Shown: positions 5,441-5,551 of the stretch, in pieces
Layout: the number at the start of each line of letters is the position of its first letter
How positions within the stretch are numbered: the stretch's first letter is position 1
Assembly: GCA_002297935.1 (NCBI GenBank)
Contig: DBLC01000079.1
Coordinates: 17,331-22,881, forward strand
Reading direction: 5' to 3'
DNA: 5,551 nucleotides
Origin: Dialister sp. UBA734
GTDB taxonomy: Bacteria; Bacillota; Negativicutes; Veillonellales; Dialisteraceae
The notes under the pieces: model-generated
Databases searched by the model: none
Seen by the model: the letters and a program-made list of their open reading frames with translations, nothing else
Told to the model about the DNA's origin: nothing
Translations under genes and position numbers: made by a program

Positions 5441-5454
5441 CCGCTAGTGGTTTT
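5439..5454 (+). terminator. Weak terminator-like hairpin overlapping the acyltransferase stop
   Basis: AACCG (5439-5443) can pair with TGGTT (5448-5452) through one G-U around the loop CTAG, followed by further T residues. The stem is only 5 bp and starts inside the stop codon, so it is a poor terminator on its own. The hairpins of repeat copy C, which follows, are better candidates. Confidence 0.22.
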
Positions 5455-5459
5455 AAATT

Positions 5460-5551
5460 CGTAATGCGAAGTGCGTAGTGCGTAATGGAGGAAGGGGCGC
5501 ATCAAATTATATAGCGCCCCAATACCCCTTATAAATAAAAAACGGTATGTA
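5460..5551 (-). repeat. Composite palindromic repeat, copy C, cut by the window end
   Basis: This copy has the same orientation as copy B. It begins 19 bp after the acyltransferase stop codon with a 7-mer array (a first CGTAAT unit, then GCGAAGT, GCGTAGT and GCGTAAT, to 5486). It continues with hairpin 3, GGGGCGC/GCGCCCC (5494-5500 with 5514-5520), the linker CAATACCCC, and the left arm of hairpin 2 (AAAAAACGGTATGTA) at the window edge. The visible arm matches the CGGTATGTA of copy A more closely than copy B. Hairpin 1 and the far array would lie beyond the window. Confidence 0.82.

Overview
The window reads as an ordinary chromosomal segment of a low-to-moderate GC bacterium. AAGGAG-type ribosome binding sites, sigma-A-like promoters with TGn extended -10 boxes, and a PgcA-type sugar mutase all point to the Firmicutes/Bacillota. 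The intergenic repeat style makes me lean towards the Negativicutes, but that is a guess from general impression. No marker gene settles it.

Layout, left to right: (1) 1-206, a composite palindromic repeat (copy A) flanked by 7-bp tandem repeats. (2) 213-1669, minus strand, a two-gene polar amino-acid ABC transporter operon: the ATPase (920-1669) is transcribed first from a near-consensus promoter at 1698-1726, then the permease (213-905), whose ribosome binding site overlaps the ATPase stop codon. No substrate-binding protein gene is visible. (3) 1747-1967, copy B of the same composite repeat, inverted relative to A, ending one base before the next stop codon. (4) 1969-3618, minus strand, a complete 549-residue alpha-phosphoglucomutase/phosphomannomutase. 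(5) 3619-4324, about 700 bp with no convincing gene: the mutase promoter, a 181-bp nested palindrome of an unrelated repeat family, and a relic of the composite repeat carrying a different heptamer array. (6) 4325-5440, plus strand, a multi-membrane acyltransferase-3 family protein. (7) 5460-5551, the start of copy C, cut by the window end.

The genes are functionally independent: amino-acid uptake, hexose-phosphate interconversion for glycogen or cell-envelope precursors, and O-acylation of an envelope carbohydrate or similar acceptor. I see no defence locus, CRISPR array, prophage, transposase, tRNA or rRNA. The interest lies between the genes. Three copies of one modular repeat (7-mer array, GC hairpin, long hairpin, second GC hairpin, 7-mer array) lie immediately after stop codons. 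Their long hairpins differ between copies A and B by pairing-preserving changes and end in T-tracts, so they probably act as transcription terminators. This looks like a mobile or dispersed non-coding element used at gene ends, not a new protein system.
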